DNA of 6,457 nt from an uncultured Saprospiraceae bacterium (GCA_937973565.1 CALJKQ010000087.1:1-6457), one strand, 5' to 3'; positions 1 to 6,120 are shown, numbered from the stretch's first letter. Notes: generated by a model not told the origin, from the letters alone. Numbers and translations are program-made.

Positions 1-516
1 GGCACAAGGTCATTTCCAATATCCGGCATTGATCCCAAAAGCTTCACCGTTTTGGATAATGCCAATTTTGCCAAAGATCGTTACAACGTTTACTTCAAAG
101 GAAAAAAAATAAACTACGCACACCCATCATCATTTGTTTGTCTCACAAAAGATGGCTTTGGGTATGCTAAGGATGCAAATCATGTTTACCTGGAAGACGA
201 GCGTATCCTGTATGCCGACCCCAATGCATTTGAAGTGCTGGATTTTCCTTATGCAAAAGATAATAAAAACGTTTATAACGGAACACTACCCATGCAGATG
301 GACAAAGCCGATATAGCTCAATTTAAAGTTATCAATGATGACAAATACATGGCCCATATGATTTCGAGAATTCAATTAGATCACTTTGTGACATACAACG
401 AAAAGTATCAGTGGCTTAAAGAACAACCCAATGAAATTCACTGGGTAATTATTGGCGAGTGGGGTTCAGGTCGCACCAATCAGAAAAAATTCAAGGGTCT
501 CTATGAAATAAAATAA
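1..516 (+). CDS. DKNYY-repeat protein, 3' part only (5' end outside window)
   Basis: The frame is open from the first base to the TAA at 514-516, giving 171 visible residues, so the true start lies upstream. A TTG at 52-54 could be read as a start, but the repeat pattern continues in frame upstream of it (GIDPKSFTVLD), so I treat the gene as 5'-truncated by the window edge. The visible part has three to four imperfect repeats of about 25-30 residues, with cores FAKDRYNVYF, YAKDANHVYL and YAKDNKNVYN. These alternate with DPKSFTVLD, HPSSFVCL and DPNAFEVLD. This 'YAKD..NVY ... I..ADP.SF..L' pattern is the hallmark of DKNYY-family proteins, common in Bacteroidota and usually of unknown function. 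The last 65 or so residues are not repetitive and end in a basic stretch (GRTNQKKFKGLYEIK). No export signal can be judged because the N-terminus is missing. Family assignment is fairly sure; function is unknown. Confidence 0.8.
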   Translation, partial: GTRSFPISGIDPKSFTVLDNANFAKDRYNVYFKGKKINYAHPSSFVCLTKDGFGYAKDANHVYLEDERILYADPNAFEVLDFPYAKDNKNVYNGTLPMQMDKADIAQFKVINDDKYMAHMISRIQLDHFVTYNEKYQWLKEQPNEIHWVIIGEWGSGRTNQKKFKGLYEIK

Positions 517-709
517 TATTTTTTATTATCCGGTTCCTGCTTATGTTGTATGCTATTTCTTTCCTTTTCTGCTTTCACACGGTTAATCTTTTTATCCCTC
601 CATTCAATTGGTTTTTTATGCAACTGACCACGATAGATTTTTAAACATTTCATTAACACTGCATCTTTGATCCATAATTAATGGAAATAATTTTAAACGA
701 AAATCTATC
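517..709. other. intergenic region with weak promoter candidates for the gene at 710
   Basis: This AT-rich gap separates two same-strand genes, and its length suggests separate transcription. Two near-matches to the Bacteroidota -7 consensus TAnnTTTG are visible on the plus strand: TAGATTTT at 634-641 and CATCTTTG at 662-669, each one base off. Neither has a clear TTTG -33 element at the expected distance, so neither is called as a promoter. The start at 710 is preceded by an A-rich stretch (AAACGAAAATCTATC) and not by a Shine-Dalgarno site, as is usual in this phylum. No strong hairpin follows the stop at 516. Confidence 0.4.
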
Positions 710-2140
710 ATGAGAACATTATTGCTTTTTATCATTCTCTTATTTGTAGCTGAACTTGGCAGTCAAACCGTGGGCATCAACACCACAACACCCCATGCAT
801 CTTCTGCCCTCGATGTCAGTAGCACCAACAAGGGATTGTTGATACCCAGAATGACTTTGGCACAACGCAATGCCATAGCTACTCCTGCCACGGGTTTGAT
901 GATCTATCAGACAGACAACAATCCGGGATTTTATTACTACAACCATTTAGGATCCTGGATTAGAATGTCCAATGCAACGGATACGTTTCAGCTACCCTAT
1001 GCCGGTTCAACCGGTTTCGGAGCAGATGCATTATCCATTACCCACACTAGTGCTGCCAACTTCGGTACGGCCATAAAAGGAAGTTCTGAAAACACCTTTG
1101 GCGGTACGGGTGTGGAGGGTGTTTCCAACGATGAAAATGGTGTTGGTGTAAGAGCAAAAAATACGGGCAACGGGGTTGCGTTGTATGCAGAAACTGCTGC
1201 ATCAGCTTCCGGATCGGGTAGTATTGTGGTCTACAATCCCGGCTCAGGCAATGGCGTCTTCGCAATTTCTACAGCACAAAACGCTACCAATGCTGCTGTG
1301 AAGGCGTACAACACAGTGGGCGGACTCGCCATCTTAGCTGAAACCTATGTGAATAGTAGCAACGGAAGTGTTATTCTCTCTCAAAACACAGGAAATACAG
1401 GTTTCTCCATAAAAGGTGTTTCCAATGCAGCCAATACTGCAGGGATCAGAGGGGAATCTACCAACGGTGTTGGTGTCAATGGTTTTAGCCCTACATCCAT
1501 TGCAGTGGCCGGCAGCACTGTATCCGGTACAGCGCTCAAAGGAACTAGCTCTACGGGGCTTGCATTGGAAACCGTGGGCAACATAAAATTATACGGTGGT
1601 AACATGGCACCAAAAGCCGGTGCGGTACTTACCAGTGTAGATGCCCTGGGCAATGCTGTTTGGAAAGAAGACAATGTGGCTTTTAAGGCGTTTGGCATGA
1701 ATTCTTCCTACAATACCTTCCCCGCATTCAACAGTACCAAAGTTCATTTTGGAGGAGAAAAATTTGATCTCGGAAATGATTATGATTTGTTACCTTCCGG
1801 GGGTACCGCCAATGCCAATAGCAGTACGTTTTTGGTGCCCGTAAATGGGGTTTATCATTTTGACATTAGCTTAGCTATAACCTGTGCTGATCAAATAGTT
1901 AACGGGGATATTAGATTAATGAAAGTTAACACCGCAGGTACTACCAGCATTTTAGCACAGGCTCTAGGGTCGGAGGATGATGCATCCGGATTTTCCTCTA
2001 AGTTGTCTATAAATACAGATGAATCTTTACAAGCTGGTGATAAAATCTATGTTGAGGTTTATCACAATTCTGAAGTACCAGCATCTGTCTACTATGGGGC
2101 TTACACCTGGTTTTCAGGCCACCTGGTGAAAGCTCAATAA
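710..2140 (+). CDS. exported fibre-like protein with Bacteroidota N-terminal module and C1q/TNF-like C-terminal head
   Basis: A 476-residue predicted secreted or surface protein. Residues 1-19 are a Sec signal peptide (MRTLLLFIILLFVAELGSQ, cleavage near S18-Q19/T20). Residues 20-86 carry the module found at the start of many Bacteroidota exported proteins: VGINTTTPHASSALDVSS, then GLLIPRMT, QRNAIATPATGLMIYQTD and GFYYYNHLGSWIRM. Residues about 115-310 form a low-complexity shaft rich in G, S, N, T and A, with recurring units such as AIKGSSENTFG, GVEGVSNDENGVGV, SIKGVSNAANTAGIRG and GVGVNGFS. These resemble beta-structured repeats of phage-tail-like and adhesin-like shafts. Residues about 324-476 look like a C1q/TNF-type jelly roll: AFKAFG, FLVPVNGVYHF (374-384), LQAGDKIYVEVYHN and the closing FSGHLV (468-473). 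That family usually trimerises. No T9SS sorting domain is visible, so the final export route is unclear. Adhesion or ligand binding is inference. The gene is clearly GC-richer than the minus-strand pair downstream. Confidence 0.85.
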   Translation: MRTLLLFIILLFVAELGSQTVGINTTTPHASSALDVSSTNKGLLIPRMTLAQRNAIATPATGLMIYQTDNNPGFYYYNHLGSWIRMSNATDTFQLPYAGSTGFGADALSITHTSAANFGTAIKGSSENTFGGTGVEGVSNDENGVGVRAKNTGNGVALYAETAASASGSGSIVVYNPGSGNGVFAISTAQNATNAAVKAYNTVGGLAILAETYVNSSNGSVILSQNTGNTGFSIKGVSNAANTAGIRGESTNGVGVNGFSPTSIAVAGSTVSGTALKGTSSTGLALETVGNIKLYGGNMAPKAGAVLTSVDALGNAVWKEDNVAFKAFGMNSSYNTFPAFNSTKVHFGGEKFDLGNDYDLLPSGGTANANSSTFLVPVNGVYHFDISLAITCADQIVNGDIRLMKVNTAGTTSILAQALGSEDDASGFSSKLSINTDESLQAGDKIYVEVYHNSEVPASVYYGAYTWFSGHLVKAQ

Positions 2141-2171
2141 ATATAAAAGCAAATCCTATATACAAATTTTG

Positions 2172-2200
2172 GGGTTGGCAGGGTCATTCCTTGTCAACCC
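2172..2200 (+). terminator. possible terminator hairpin downstream of the fibre-like gene
   Basis: GGGTTGGCA (2172-2180) can pair with TGTCAACCC (2192-2200) through nine positions including one G-U pair, with an 11-nt loop. It starts 31 nt after the stop codon at 2140. A run of seven T residues is at 2219-2225, but that is 18 nt past the stem, so this is not a textbook intrinsic terminator. An alternative shorter pairing, CAGGG (2179-2183) with CCCTG (2198-2202), competes with it. Confidence 0.4.
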
Positions 2201-2202
2201 TG

Positions 2203-2508
2203 TTATGAAGAAGACAGATTTTTTTGGGTGCAATCCCATATTGATACTACCCCCTTTTCGCGAAAAAGATCTACCCTCAATTCTATGAAAAATGTAATTG
2301 CAACAAAATCCAAAGAGCCATCTTTTTTAATGATCATTTTTGTTTCATTAGCAACAGGACTTATCCCTTTGTTGTCATTGACTATATCAAAAGAGGTTAC
2401 CGCCGATGTCCCTGTGGAGTTGATACCATATATTTTAGAATCAAAAATGAAGTTGTCGAGATTATAGCCATTATTAGCAGGCAGGATTTTGAGAAAGGAG
2501 GATAATAG
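2203..2508 (-). pseudogene. start-less open frame, possible gene remnant
   Basis: The minus strand is open for 101 codons between tandem stops (complement of 2509-2514) and a TAA (complement of 2203-2205), with no ATG near its 5' end. The translation has the N/D/S/T/G/K-rich composition of an exported Bacteroidota protein, for example NLDNFIFDSKIYGINSTGTS, SFDIVNDNKGISPVANETK and IIKKDGSLDFVAITFF. The opposite strand is also open for 79 codons (2228-2467, GTG start) but has the L/I/S/P/V-rich look typical of an antisense shadow. I recognise no family. It could be the decayed core of a minus-strand gene or a chance open frame. It is listed because the composition looks protein-like and the stretch is otherwise empty. 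Confidence 0.25.
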
Positions 2509-2612
2509 TTATTAAGGGGTAAATTATTTCGAGATTAAGTGGGTCATTTGAAGGGATTTTTCACTATTTTTCTATATGGAATAAACCGATCAAAGGTGTT
2601 TTGCGAGCCTGT

Positions 2613-2847
2613 CCTTTGAAACAACAGCTGTCGTTCTGACCAATTGTCAACACATTTCTAAACATGAAGGGAAGGAAGAGAATGAAGACAGTTCTCCTAT
2701 TTAGCTTCTTAATGTCCCTTAATTTTCTTAATGCCTGTGCCTATAAAACGCAGTTTTGTAGTGCATTTTAAAAAATACCCTCATCTTTTTATAATGACCT
2801 ATGTCTCTCAATAGACTTACCTATTCCAAGGGATTTCATATCCCATC
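2613..2847. repeat. tandem repeat unit A1 of the dispersed repeat family
   Basis: First of three head-to-tail units. Unit landmarks in order are CCTTTGAAACAAC (2613-2625), TCTAAACATGAAGGGAA (around 2657-2673), a TTAATG-bounded spacer, GCCTATAAAACGCAGTTTTG (around 2738-2757), GTGCATTT (2761-2768), AATGACCTATGTCTC (from 2793) and AGGGATTTCATATCCC just before the next unit. Positions 2662-2733 match 6128-6199 with three mismatches by eye. A1 keeps both variable modules, the 'AATGTCCCTTAATTTTC' spacer and the 'TATAAAACGCAGTTTTG' block, whereas other units lack one or the other. Confidence 0.8.
2664..2771 (+). CDS. candidate 35-residue lipoprotein-like small ORF inside repeat unit A1
   Basis: ATG at 2664 to TAA at 2769-2771 encodes 35 residues. 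It has a basic start (MKGRKRMK), a hydrophobic core (TVLLFSFLMSLNF) and a lipobox-like LNAC with the Cys at residue 25, followed by only ten residues (AYKTQFCSAF). This is the layout of a type II signal peptide with almost no mature protein. The start is built from three 9-bp units of the form ATGAAGRRA. The companion copy at 6130 keeps the hydrophobic part but stops at 25 residues without the Cys. The copies at 2901 and 6336 lost the hydrophobic core through a short deletion. There is no Shine-Dalgarno site. Chance similarity within a repeat is quite possible, so this is a candidate only. Confidence 0.22.
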   Translation: MKGRKRMKTVLLFSFLMSLNFLNACAYKTQFCSAF

Positions 2848-3022
2848 CCTTTGAAACAACATCTCCCGTTTTGACCAAAAATGTCACCACTTTTCTAAAC
2901 ATGAAGGGAATGAAGAAAATGAAGACAGAACTCTTATCTAACTCATTAATGCCTGTGCCTATAAAACGCAGTTTTGTAGTGCATTTCAAATAAAAATTCA
3001 CTATCTCATTGCAATGACTTGT
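2793..3022. repeat. near-identical long direct repeat, left copy (partner 6228-6457)
   Basis: This segment aligns without gaps to 6228-6457 (offset 3435) over 230 nt, with three mismatches that I can find, at 2823, 2828 and 2845. Positions 2846-3022, 177 nt, are identical by eye. It spans the end of unit A1 and most of unit A2. The match may continue beyond 6457, outside the window, so its true right edge is unknown. Both copies are in the same orientation and flank the two-gene minus-strand segment. Confidence 0.92.
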
Positions 3023-3068
3023 GTCTTTATTTAGACTTACCCATTCCCAGGGATTTCCTATTCCAATA
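2848..3068. repeat. tandem repeat unit A2
   Basis: Second unit, with landmarks offset from A1 by 235 (CCTTTGAAACAAC, now 2848-2860), 237 (ACATGAAGGG, 2899-2908), 218 (ATGCCTGTGCC, from 2949) and 220 (AATGACYT, from 3013). The drop from 237 to 218 is a deletion of about 19 bp lying exactly between two TTAATG hexamers present in A1, as expected for slippage or short-homology deletion. The unit also holds a 30-codon frame at 2901-2993 starting MKGMKKMKT, which lost the hydrophobic segment seen in A1. It ends with GGGATTTCCTATTCC, a decayed form of the unit-end hairpin. Confidence 0.8.
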
Positions 3069-3215
3069 TTTCAAAACAACATATGCCATTTTTTCCAATG
3101 ATTATCCACCTATTAAACAATAAAGGAATAAAGAGATTGAAGATGACAACCTTTATTTCAGAATGTTTCCACAACGGCTATTTGTAAAAAAATGACCTCT
3201 GTATTGATTGAATAA
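3069..3215. repeat. decayed tandem repeat unit A3
   Basis: A strongly diverged third unit is traceable by landmarks in the right order: TTTCAAAACAACAT (3069 on) for CTTTGAAACAACAT, ATAAAGGAATAAAGAGATTG (3120-3139) for the ATGAAGRRA triplet, and AATGACCTCTGTATTGATTG (3191-3210) for AATGACCTATGTCTCTCAAT. The middle module with TATAAAACGCAGTTTTG is missing. After about 3215 no repeat similarity is visible, and the short stretch up to the gene end at 3293 looks featureless. Confidence 0.55.
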
Positions 3216-3292
3216 ATATTCACAATGCATACATTTCTTCTACCACATACGCTGAGTTTTCAAAGCAACCGGAAATACAGAAAATATGCTTC

Positions 3293-4282
3293 TTACATTT
3301 TCACAAAAAGCCTGCTTGTAGACTTGGTCTCTGATCTTTGCTGTAATACATAACTTCCCGCAGCAAGCTGACTGGTGTCAATTTCATCTTCACCATATCC
3401 TTCCTTCACCAACTGACCCGATATATTATATATGAAATAAGTCGAGGGTCCGTCGCTATTATCTAATTGCAAAACAGATCCTACAAGGTTGCATCCTTTG
3501 CTTGCACTGTTGACAGCATCATCAGTGGATACCGGCAAATATCGGAACCTTACCCCTGTGTTGGGTTTGGGCAGGCTGTCCAAAGAATTTTCTTCATCAA
3601 ATTTTGCAAGCTTAAAACTATCTATCGTGCCTTCAATAAACAGTTGCTCCGTGTTTTCATAATTTTGTATTCCTATACTTAGTGCATAAAGAGAAGAATC
3701 CCTTGGATCCACAAGAGCCCCTTTAAAAACAGAGGTGTCAATTCGGATATCTCCAAACCTTACCTCAATATCTCCATTCTCCCAAAACCATTGCTGAAAG
3801 TTTACATCACCTCCTTCATACGGAACAGGCTTTGTGTCAAAAACAAATGGCGCAACATGCCTTTGTTCGACAATTAACACCTTTTTTCCATTTATAGTAG
3901 CATATGTATATCTCCAGTCAGATTCAACAGGATTGCCGCTTTCGTAACTATCAGGGTCATTCCAATAATAAACATTCCACAAGCCACAAAATAAATAAAA
4001 ATTAAACTGTACACTCCCATCAAAAATACCCACCCCATCATAATCAAGTGTTAGAGATGAATAATTCTTTCCAAAAAAAGGAAAGTCAAATCCAAATTCA
4101 AACTCTTTGGTGAAAAAGAAGGGCTCTATAAAATTTAGTGCATTTTCATTACAAATGGAGGTATAGGTGCTTAAAGTATCATATTTTTCTTCGAAGTATT
4201 CAATCTTGTAAAATTGGCAATTACTTTTAAGTCCAATAATGCTGAAAATTAATATTGGTAGATAGGTAAACTTTGATTTCAT
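3293..4282 (-). CDS. T9SS-secreted protein with nidogen-like beta-sandwich and type A C-terminal sorting domain
   Basis: A 329-residue predicted type IX secretion substrate. Residues 1-23 form a Sec signal peptide (MKSKFTYLPILIFSIIGLKS, then NCQ). Residues about 55-225 have a pattern seen in nidogen-like or related beta-sandwich domains of secreted proteins: FEFGFDFPFFGKNYSSL (61-77), the DYDGVGIF turn (80-87), INGKKVLIVEQRHV (130-143), FQQWFWENGDIEVRFGDI (162-179) and YALSIGIQNYENTEQLFIEG. Residues about 262-329 match the type A T9SS sorting domain: YFIYNISGQLVKEG (282-295), IDTSQLAAGSYVLQ (301-314) and the terminal RLFVKM. Such domains direct passage through the outer membrane and are often removed on anchoring or release. 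The nidogen-like call is by pattern only; the sorting domain is confident. The gene lies 71 bp downstream of the lipoprotein gene on the same strand, with a hairpin between. It is AT-rich and starts at ATG (complement of 4280-4282) without a Shine-Dalgarno site. The substrate or binding partner is unknown. Confidence 0.85.
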   Translation of the reverse strand: MKSKFTYLPILIFSIIGLKSNCQFYKIEYFEEKYDTLSTYTSICNENALNFIEPFFFTKEFEFGFDFPFFGKNYSSLTLDYDGVGIFDGSVQFNFYLFCGLWNVYYWNDPDSYESGNPVESDWRYTYATINGKKVLIVEQRHVAPFVFDTKPVPYEGGDVNFQQWFWENGDIEVRFGDIRIDTSVFKGALVDPRDSSLYALSIGIQNYENTEQLFIEGTIDSFKLAKFDEENSLDSLPKPNTGVRFRYLPVSTDDAVNSASKGCNLVGSVLQLDNSDGPSTYFIYNISGQLVKEGYGEDEIDTSQLAAGSYVLQQRSETKSTSRLFVKM

Positions 4283-4316
4283 ATCAAATTTTTATTTTGA
4301 TCAATAAATATATGAA

Positions 4317-4346
4317 TTTGAGGGGATTTTAAATAATCCCCTCAAA
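4317..4346 (-). terminator. perfect 12-bp stem-loop between the two minus-strand genes
   Basis: TTTGAGGGGATT (4317-4328) and AATCCCCTCAAA (4335-4346) are exact reverse complements around a 6-nt loop (TTAAAT). In the minus-strand direction the stem begins 7 nt after the TAA of the lipoprotein gene. It would end that transcript or attenuate read-through into the T9SS-cargo gene 34 nt beyond. The minus-strand bases after the stem (TTCATATATTTATTG) are only moderately T-rich. On the plus strand the stem is followed by a run of six T residues at 4350-4355, so it may act in both directions. It could instead stabilise a processed mRNA end. Confidence 0.65.
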
Positions 4347-4353
4347 CTATTTT

Positions 4354-5577
4354 TTAATTACAGAAAGCAGGAGATTCATTATGTGCAATTATTACACCAT
4401 CTGCCTTCATATAATATGTAAAATACATGTCTCCATTTTTATTGAAATCTTGGGCAGCGCCAGCACCTGTTCTTTCCTGAACTTCCTTACAGTTTGTACA
4501 TTGGTTGTCATCATGATCAGTTTCGCCAATAAAACAAGTGGAACTCCTGTAGTTAACATCCATTGTAACCTCAAGCTCAGAGTTGTACCTTAGCTTCTTG
4601 GAACCAGAATATTTATAACTTTGCGCATTCACCAATACTCTTCTTCCCAAAAAATTATTATACACAGAATATCTCCAATCTAATTGCAAGTTACCAACTC
4701 TTTTAAAACCACTCACATCAAATGCCTTTCTACAACAATTAGTCGACAATCTAATTTGTCTATTATAATTTAAAGTTACGTTACCTGAACCGCAATTAAA
4801 AACACCAGAATAGAAAATGTTGTAATTACCTTCTATGCTACCATTAATCATTGGGTAAGTATGCGTAAAGGACAATGAATTTGCAACTCCATTGTAGGTT
4901 TTGGAAGATGAAGTGCCATCACCCCAATTCATCACAATGTTTTGTCCAAAATTTAATCCGGCACAATGCAACTTTACCGAAACTGTTCGTGAATCTATAT
5001 ATCTTAATTCCATGCTACAACCACATTCTTCTGAACCAGGGTCTCCTACATATACCATTCTATCGGTTCCCAATACCTCAACATTTCTTGTGTCACTGTC
5101 AAAATTCAATTTAGAAGCTAAGCTTAACCCATTTAGAATTTGTCTGGAAGATACATTGGTTTTATCGATTCTATACACTTCGTCGTAATTTTTTTGGACA
5201 TATAACTTATTACCAATTATATATTCAAATTTGTCGTTCAGTAAAGTGCTATAAGATTTGTCAAAATAGGTGTTTTCGGCATCCTGTGAGTTAAGTGATG
5301 TTGAATACCCCAAACTGTTTTGTAAGTTTGTTATAAGCATTGAATCATTCGGGAGATTGGTGTCCAGATAATCCAAAAATTGCAAGAATTGAGATTCTGT
5401 GTCAAATTTCAAAGTTCCGTTTTCTGTTGTAGGAAAAAAAGACTCTCTTGTGAATGAAGTTTCGTCTGTTGGATTGCTCTCACCAATCTGTATTGGGTTG
5501 TCTTTATTGCAAGACATGATAAAAATAGAAAAGGTCAATCCAATAAATACGGCAATAAATAAATTAAAATTTTTCAT
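4354..5577 (-). CDS. Cys-rich PKD-domain lipoprotein
   Basis: A 407-residue predicted lipoprotein. Residues 1-22 are a type II signal peptide and the lipobox is I20-M21-S22-C23 followed by NKDN, typical of Bacteroidota outer-membrane lipoproteins. Residues about 40-175 resemble the N-terminal region of many Bacteroidota lipoproteins: ENGTLKFDTESQFLQFLDYL (52-71), then DKFEYIIGNKLYVQKN and YDEVYRID (131-138). Residues about 190-262 look like a PKD-type immunoglobulin-like domain, with the signature WGDGT (218-222) and closing HTY (239-241). The C-terminal half has no family I recognise. It holds most of the ten non-lipidated cysteines (C185, C187, C205, C262, C281, C282, C348, C360, C363, C406), which suggests a disulphide-stabilised surface domain. 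DFNKNGD (377-383) resembles a calcium-binding loop, but this is weak. No T9SS sorting domain is present. It is the first gene of a two-gene minus-strand set; its partner encodes a secreted T9SS protein, so joint envelope function is plausible but unproven. Confidence 0.85.
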   Translation of the reverse strand: MKNFNLFIAVFIGLTFSIFIMSCNKDNPIQIGESNPTDETSFTRESFFPTTENGTLKFDTESQFLQFLDYLDTNLPNDSMLITNLQNSLGYSTSLNSQDAENTYFDKSYSTLLNDKFEYIIGNKLYVQKNYDEVYRIDKTNVSSRQILNGLSLASKLNFDSDTRNVEVLGTDRMVYVGDPGSEECGCSMELRYIDSRTVSVKLHCAGLNFGQNIVMNWGDGTSSSKTYNGVANSLSFTHTYPMINGSIEGNYNIFYSGVFNCGSGNVTLNYNRQIRLSTNCCRKAFDVSGFKRVGNLQLDWRYSVYNNFLGRRVLVNAQSYKYSGSKKLRYNSELEVTMDVNYRSSTCFIGETDHDDNQCTNCKEVQERTGAGAAQDFNKNGDMYFTYYMKADGVIIAHNESPAFCN

Positions 5578-5615
5578 GTGTTTTAGATTTAATTAGTTAA
5601 GATTGTTTTGTGATG

Positions 5616-5644
5616 ATTATATTTCCTTGCACAACTGAGATCAA
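5616..5644 (-). promoter_or_regulatory. possible sigma70-like promoter for the lipoprotein gene
   Basis: On the minus strand, TTGATC (complement of 5639-5644) lies 17 nt from a perfect TATAAT (complement of 5616-5621), about 38 nt upstream of the ATG at 5577. Spacing and position suit a promoter. However, the main sigma factor of Bacteroidota normally prefers TTTG and TAnnTTTG boxes, and AT-rich DNA gives such matches by chance, so confidence is low. Confidence 0.22.
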
Positions 5645-5901
5645 TGAGAAAAAACGAGATTTACTGTTCCCATTTTACTATCAATACACTGTTTTTCTTA
5701 TTTTTCAAAGTGATGCAAAGTGGTTTAATTTCATATATACTATTTATGATTGTTGACTGTTTTAAAAGTTACCTGTAAAATTCTACTATGAAAATATACA
5801 CATATGTTTTGACCACCATCTGCATAAACAAATGGCTAATATCAATTCCGAAAATTCGTGAAAACACCCGAATAGAATGATTTCATTTATTTCAGTCTCT
5901 C

Positions 5902-5923
5902 AGTAAGTTCAAGCCAACTTACT
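5902..5923. repeat. perfect 8-bp inverted repeat with 6-nt loop
   Basis: AGTAAGTT (5902-5909) and AACTTACT (5916-5923) are exact reverse complements around CAAGCC. No T-run follows on either strand, so it does not look like an intrinsic terminator. It could be a protein-binding site or an RNA hairpin in a long leader. It lies about 325 nt upstream of the lipoprotein gene start. Confidence 0.4.
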
Positions 5924-6120
5924 TGTCAAATTGATTATGGTAAAATTATTGAGAACCGTTGGGTGTTCTTGATATGTAATTTTTCATAACTCGTACTTTA
6001 TTGTATTTGCAAATATAAATAGCAATTTTGACTCCTGTAAGTATTTAATGTTTTTTTAACACACTTAAAATCGAATTATTTCTTTCACAATAAAACCCGT
6101 TTCTCAAAGTGATACCCTGT

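Larger units (their letters stand above)
5578..6120. other. AT-rich gene-free region upstream of the lipoprotein gene
   Basis: About 540 bases without a credible gene on either strand. It holds a possible promoter (5616-5644), an 8-bp inverted repeat (5902-5923), and a perfect 12-bp palindrome TATTTGCAAATA (6004-6015). The palindrome overlaps TATATTTG on the minus strand (complement of 6010-6017), a full match to the Bacteroidota -7 consensus TAnnTTTG. No matching -33 TTTG was found at the usual distance, and the site lies over 430 nt from the nearest start, so it is noted and not called. A weaker pairing, AGAAC with GTTCT, lies around 5952-5969. No RNA gene is recognised. Confidence 0.5.

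Noticed and set aside
52..516. Complete 154-residue DKNYY gene starting at TTG 52
   Set aside because: The frame and the repeat pattern continue upstream to the window edge, so a start at 52 would cut a repeat in half.
1381..1698. 105-codon minus-strand frame inside the fibre-like gene
   Set aside because: It is antisense to the repetitive shaft and head start of a well-supported gene, and its Pro/Leu/Val-rich content follows from the complement of Gly/Thr/Asn codons.
2228..2467. 79-codon plus-strand frame with GTG start
   Set aside because: Composition is that of an antisense shadow (L/I/S/P/V-rich), there is no start context, and no family is recognised. The opposite strand looks more protein-like.
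2789..3001. 70-codon minus-strand frame (and its 80-codon twin at 6194-6436) inside the repeats
   Set aside because: Both lie in the near-identical repeat, so their similarity is only DNA identity. Of three differences, two change the residue (W to R, I to T) and one is silent, giving no sign of protein selection. Both need a GTG start and match no family I know.
2613..3215. CRISPR array
   Set aside because: Units are over 200 bp and degenerate, with no short identical repeats separated by unique spacers.
6010..6017. Bacteroidota -7 box TATATTTG on the minus strand
   Set aside because: The motif is exact, but no TTTG -33 element was found at the expected distance and the next start is more than 430 nt away.
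5706..6115. Shared TCAAAGTGAT at about 5706 and about 6104
   Set aside because: A 10-nt match in AT-rich non-coding DNA is too short to be meaningful, and the flanks do not align.
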